Source of the DNA: Dyadobacter soli | GTDB lineage: Bacteria > Bacteroidota > Bacteroidia > Cytophagales > Spirosomataceae | Reading direction: 5' to 3' | NCBI RefSeq assembly: GCF_900101885.1 | Contig: NZ_FNAN01000012.1 | Coordinates: forward strand, 124,001-188,000 | DNA: 64,000 nucleotides | Shown here: piece after piece, positions 61,472 through 64,000 of the stretch | How the letters are laid out: each line of letters opens with the position of its first letter | Numbering within the stretch: the first letter of the stretch is position 1 | Made by a program: the position numbers and the translations under genes | The notes under the pieces: model-generated | The model's input: only the letters and a program-made list of their open reading frames with translations | Told to the model about the DNA's origin: nothing | Database searches by the model: none

Positions 61472-62245
61472 ATGAAAAAGCTTCTTTCAATGATCGCGCT
61501 GCTGTTTGCCGCAGCCCCCATTTTTGCACAGACTTCCGGGCAAATCAACTACGAAGTCGTTCGCAAGATCGACCAGTCACGGTTGCGCTTTATGGTAAAC
61601 GGCGAGGAGGTGAAACAGGGCGACCCAAATTTTCCTACCGACGTGCCCGACACGCGCACTATCGGCCAGAAAGTCCTGTTCGCGGGCAATTTCGTGCGCG
61701 AAAGCCGCGATGAAGAGAATATGATGCTAAGGGTCCGGCAGGAACCGGGCGGTATTCCACAAACTACCAATGCGGGACGGCCGTTCGAGGAATATGTGGT
61801 GATCGACATTGCCAGCCAGAAAGTCCTCACTTTCGTGACCGTAAGCAAAGACAAGGAAACGCGCACTTACAAAACCGAAGCGCCGATCGAGGCAACCTCC
61901 GGGTGGCAGCTCACACAGCAGACGAAGAAAATCGCCGGTTACTCTTGCCAAAAGGCCATTGTCAATTATCACAAGGAACCCTATTCCGTGTGGTTTACGA
62001 CCGAATTGCCCTTCCGCTACTCGCCCGTACCCGCGCTCACACCCGAAAAAGGCGTGGTACTGCTCGTGGAAGGCAGCCGGGAGCAGTTCAGAGCGACGAA
62101 GGTAAGTACGGGTAAAGTGGATGATAAAGCGGTAATGCCGGATATGCATGCGGAAAGCGTCAGCCAAGAACAAATGACCGACATCCGTCAGCGTGCGATG
62201 GCCGATTTTCACCAAAAAATGGGGCCGGGCGGTGGAGGTATTTAA
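61472..62245 (+). CDS. GLPGLI-family secreted protein
   Basis: A protein of 257 residues with a signal peptide (1-19, ending IFAQT) of the GLPGLI family (Por-secretion-associated, Bacteroidota only). Visible: GQINYEVVRKID at the start, SQKVLTFVTVSKDKETRTYKTEAPI, KKIAGYSCQKAIVNY, and YSVWFTTELPFRYSPVP in the position that gives the family its name, though the GLPGL motif is altered here to SPVPAL. The C-terminus ends Gly-rich (MGPGGGGI). Function unknown; members occur next to outer-membrane barrels, as here. Confidence 0.85.
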   Translation: MKKLLSMIALLFAAAPIFAQTSGQINYEVVRKIDQSRLRFMVNGEEVKQGDPNFPTDVPDTRTIGQKVLFAGNFVRESRDEENMMLRVRQEPGGIPQTTNAGRPFEEYVVIDIASQKVLTFVTVSKDKETRTYKTEAPIEATSGWQLTQQTKKIAGYSCQKAIVNYHKEPYSVWFTTELPFRYSPVPALTPEKGVVLLVEGSREQFRATKVSTGKVDDKAVMPDMHAESVSQEQMTDIRQRAMADFHQKMGPGGGGI

Positions 62246-64000
62246 ACTGTTATGCTGCCTGCTTCTGCTTTCGCTCTCACCCCTGCTCGCGCAAAAAGTG
62301 ACCCCAACGGGCGAAATCAGCGGTGCCGTGCTCGACTCGGTCACACGAAAGCCGCTGCGAATGGCGTCCGTTTCGCTCCTGCACGCACGGGATTCCGCAT
62401 ACGTAACCGCGACGACCACCGGCGGAGACGGGGATTTCCATTTCCGAAAAGTCACACCCGGCTCCTACCGGTTGCTGGTTACATTTATGGGTTACAAAAA
62501 CATATCCATACCGGTTACCGTTACCCGCGATACTCCCGCCAACCTCGGCACATTGCTCATGACCGAGCAGGGCACGCAGCTGAATGAGGTGGTGATCAGG
62601 CAGGAAGCTGCACCGGTGACGATCAAACAGGATACCGTCGAATTTAATGCGGGTTCATTTAAAACGCAGCCGAATGCGCAGGTGGAGGAACTGCTGCGCA
62701 AATTGCCGGGCGTGGAGGTGGCGCGCGACGGCTCCATTAAAGCCAATGGCCAGGCCGTGAACAAGGTGCTCGTGGATGGTAAACCGTTTTTTGGCAATGA
62801 TCCTAAAATGGCGACCCGTAACCTCCCCGCCGACATTGTGGACAAGGTTCAGATGTATGACCAGTCATCGGACCAGTCGCAGTTTTCGGGTGTGGATGAC
62901 GGCGATCGTGAGCGGACGATTAACATTACTATTAAAAAAGACAAAGGCAAGGGCTATTTCGGGCAGAATGCATTGGGGGCCGGCCCGAGCGGCGGCGACC
63001 AGTCGGCGCGGTATGAGGCCAAATTGAATGTAAACCGCTTCAACAACCATAACGGCGGGCCCAACCGGCAGCTTTCGGTGATCGGGCAGGCCAATAACCT
63101 CAACCAGCAGAACTTCGCGATAGGCCAGGGAGGCGTAGGGCCGCAATTACTAGGCCAACCCGGCGGCGAGGGCGATGGCGGACCTGCCGCACCGTCCAAT
63201 ATTACGGAAGTTGCAGCATTGGGGGCCAATTACCGGACCGAAAGCAAGGCCGTGAAATGGGGCAAACGCTCCGAAATGGCGGCCAGCTATTTTGCCAACC
63301 GGGCCGTCACCACTACCGACCAGCAAAGCCATCGCGAGAGCATCCTTCCCGGCCGGTCGTTTTTGACCGATCAAAGCAATTATTCTAAAAATACAATGCT
63401 CACGCACCGCATTAACGGCCGCTTCGACCTTCCGATCGATTCGCTGACCAGCCTGCGTTTTACGCCTAATATCAGCTTCCAGACGAAGGATCTGTTGGGT
63501 AAAAACAGCAGCTTCTCGTACCGCTCCCCTACGGATTCCCTGAATAAGGGCCTGACCGAAAACGACCTGCACGGAACGGGCTGGAATGGTTATAACAATC
63601 TGCTGTTTATGCGAAAGTTCAAAAAAGAAGGCCGTTCGCTGTCGGCGAACCTGAACTCGGTCCTGACAACCGGCAACACCACGGCCTATTACCGGTCGGC
63701 CAACACCTTTTTCGACACATTAACGACGGAGCAAAAGATCGACCAGCGCAATGCGCAAGACCAGTTTGCATTACAGAATACGGTGAATGTTTCGTTTACG
63801 GAACCGCTCTCTTTCACCAAAAAGCTGGAATTCAGGTATGCATACAGCAATAGTTTCGGGAAGCTGCTGCGAAATGTGGCCAACAAAGGCGAAGAAACGG
63901 ATCAGTACGACCAGCCTAACACCGCATTGAGCAGAAATTTTGCCAATACTTTCGAAACCAACCGGCTCGGCGCCACTTTCCAGACCCGGCGCCTGCGCTA
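62232..64000 (+). CDS. TonB-receptor-like outer-membrane beta-barrel protein (partial, runs off the window)
   Basis: An open frame with no stop before 64000, about 589 residues visible. The best start is the GTG at 62232, which begins a signal peptide (EVFKLLCCLLLLSLSPLLAQ) and overlaps the GLPGLI gene by 14 bp. Next is a CarboxypepD_reg domain (GEISGAVLDSVTRKPLRMASV, about 29-110), a plug-like segment (LLRKLPGVEVARDGSIKANGQ, KVLVDGKPFFGNDP, about 150-240) and a beta-barrel region. This is the family usually encoded after GLPGLI proteins. It may be a structural or uptake protein; substrate unknown. Confidence 0.85.
   Translation, partial: MEVFKLLCCLLLLSLSPLLAQKVTPTGEISGAVLDSVTRKPLRMASVSLLHARDSAYVTATTTGGDGDFHFRKVTPGSYRLLVTFMGYKNISIPVTVTRDTPANLGTLLMTEQGTQLNEVVIRQEAAPVTIKQDTVEFNAGSFKTQPNAQVEELLRKLPGVEVARDGSIKANGQAVNKVLVDGKPFFGNDPKMATRNLPADIVDKVQMYDQSSDQSQFSGVDDGDRERTINITIKKDKGKGYFGQNALGAGPSGGDQSARYEAKLNVNRFNNHNGGPNRQLSVIGQANNLNQQNFAIGQGGVGPQLLGQPGGEGDGGPAAPSNITEVAALGANYRTESKAVKWGKRSEMAASYFANRAVTTTDQQSHRESILPGRSFLTDQSNYSKNTMLTHRINGRFDLPIDSLTSLRFTPNISFQTKDLLGKNSSFSYRSPTDSLNKGLTENDLHGTGWNGYNNLLFMRKFKKEGRSLSANLNSVLTTGNTTAYYRSANTFFDTLTTEQKIDQRNAQDQFALQNTVNVSFTEPLSFTKKLEFRYAYSNSFGKLLRNVANKGEETDQYDQPNTALSRNFANTFETNRLGATFQTRRLR

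Overview
The window looks like a chromosomal segment of a Bacteroidota bacterium of the Cytophagales, most like Spirosomaceae (Dyadobacter-type). This is an inference from gene content: a SusC/SusD pair with ECF sigma and FecR anti-sigma, a type IX secretion (T9SS) C-terminal domain, a GLPGLI protein, LytS/LytTR signalling, a DUF6169-type protein, Bacteroidota promoter boxes (TAnnTTTG) and little use of Shine-Dalgarno sequences. No rRNA, tRNA, insertion sequence, prophage or CRISPR array was seen.

1-14.9 kb is a cobalamin locus built around a divergent regulatory region. Leftward, a cobalamin riboswitch precedes cobB/cbiA, cobN, a ChlI/ChlD-fusion chelatase subunit, cobQ, cobD and cbiB: the cobalt-insertion, amidation and aminopropanol steps of corrinoid synthesis. 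Rightward, a second cobalamin riboswitch precedes an HX4DH metal permease and a BtuB-like TonB receptor. Both riboswitches carry a long hairpin made of 8-nt GAATGANN repeats in their variable arm.

14.8-25.7 kb is mixed: a GNAT protein with a small partner, an NTF2-like/CHRD pair, a LytS-LytR two-component cassette enclosing two NlpE-like paralogues, a DUF6169 gene with a 46-residue partner, a MacB-type permease and an SGNH hydrolase with TPRs.

25.8-41.4 kb is a carbohydrate locus on the minus strand. A tight operon encodes four apparently exported proteins: GH95 fucosidase, a c-type-cytochrome beta-propeller protein, a PQQ dehydrogenase with an inserted cytochrome domain and a Tat-type ManD/RspA enolase-superfamily dehydratase. 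Next come ECF sigma, FecR, SusC and SusD. An 88-bp tandem repeat with palindromes lies between sigma and anti-sigma.

41.6-57.3 kb holds accessory genes: an ImmA/IrrE peptidase with a small membrane protein, an ECF42-like sigma factor with its YciI/DGPF partner, a DUF748 protein, an FG-GAP protein, a cupredoxin-propeller-HEAT fusion, a RES-Xre toxin-antitoxin pair, a collagen-like surface protein, a T9SS cargo, a sulfatase, a Cthe_2159-like lipoprotein and a decayed zeta-like toxin with an intact small partner.

57.3-64 kb encodes an OmpR-type regulator and histidine kinase, a GT-C-like membrane protein, a GLPGLI protein and an outer-membrane beta-barrel protein that runs off the window end. 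Nearly identical TTAACA-N4-TTAACA boxes lie upstream of the kinase and of the GLPGLI gene, suggesting one small regulon.
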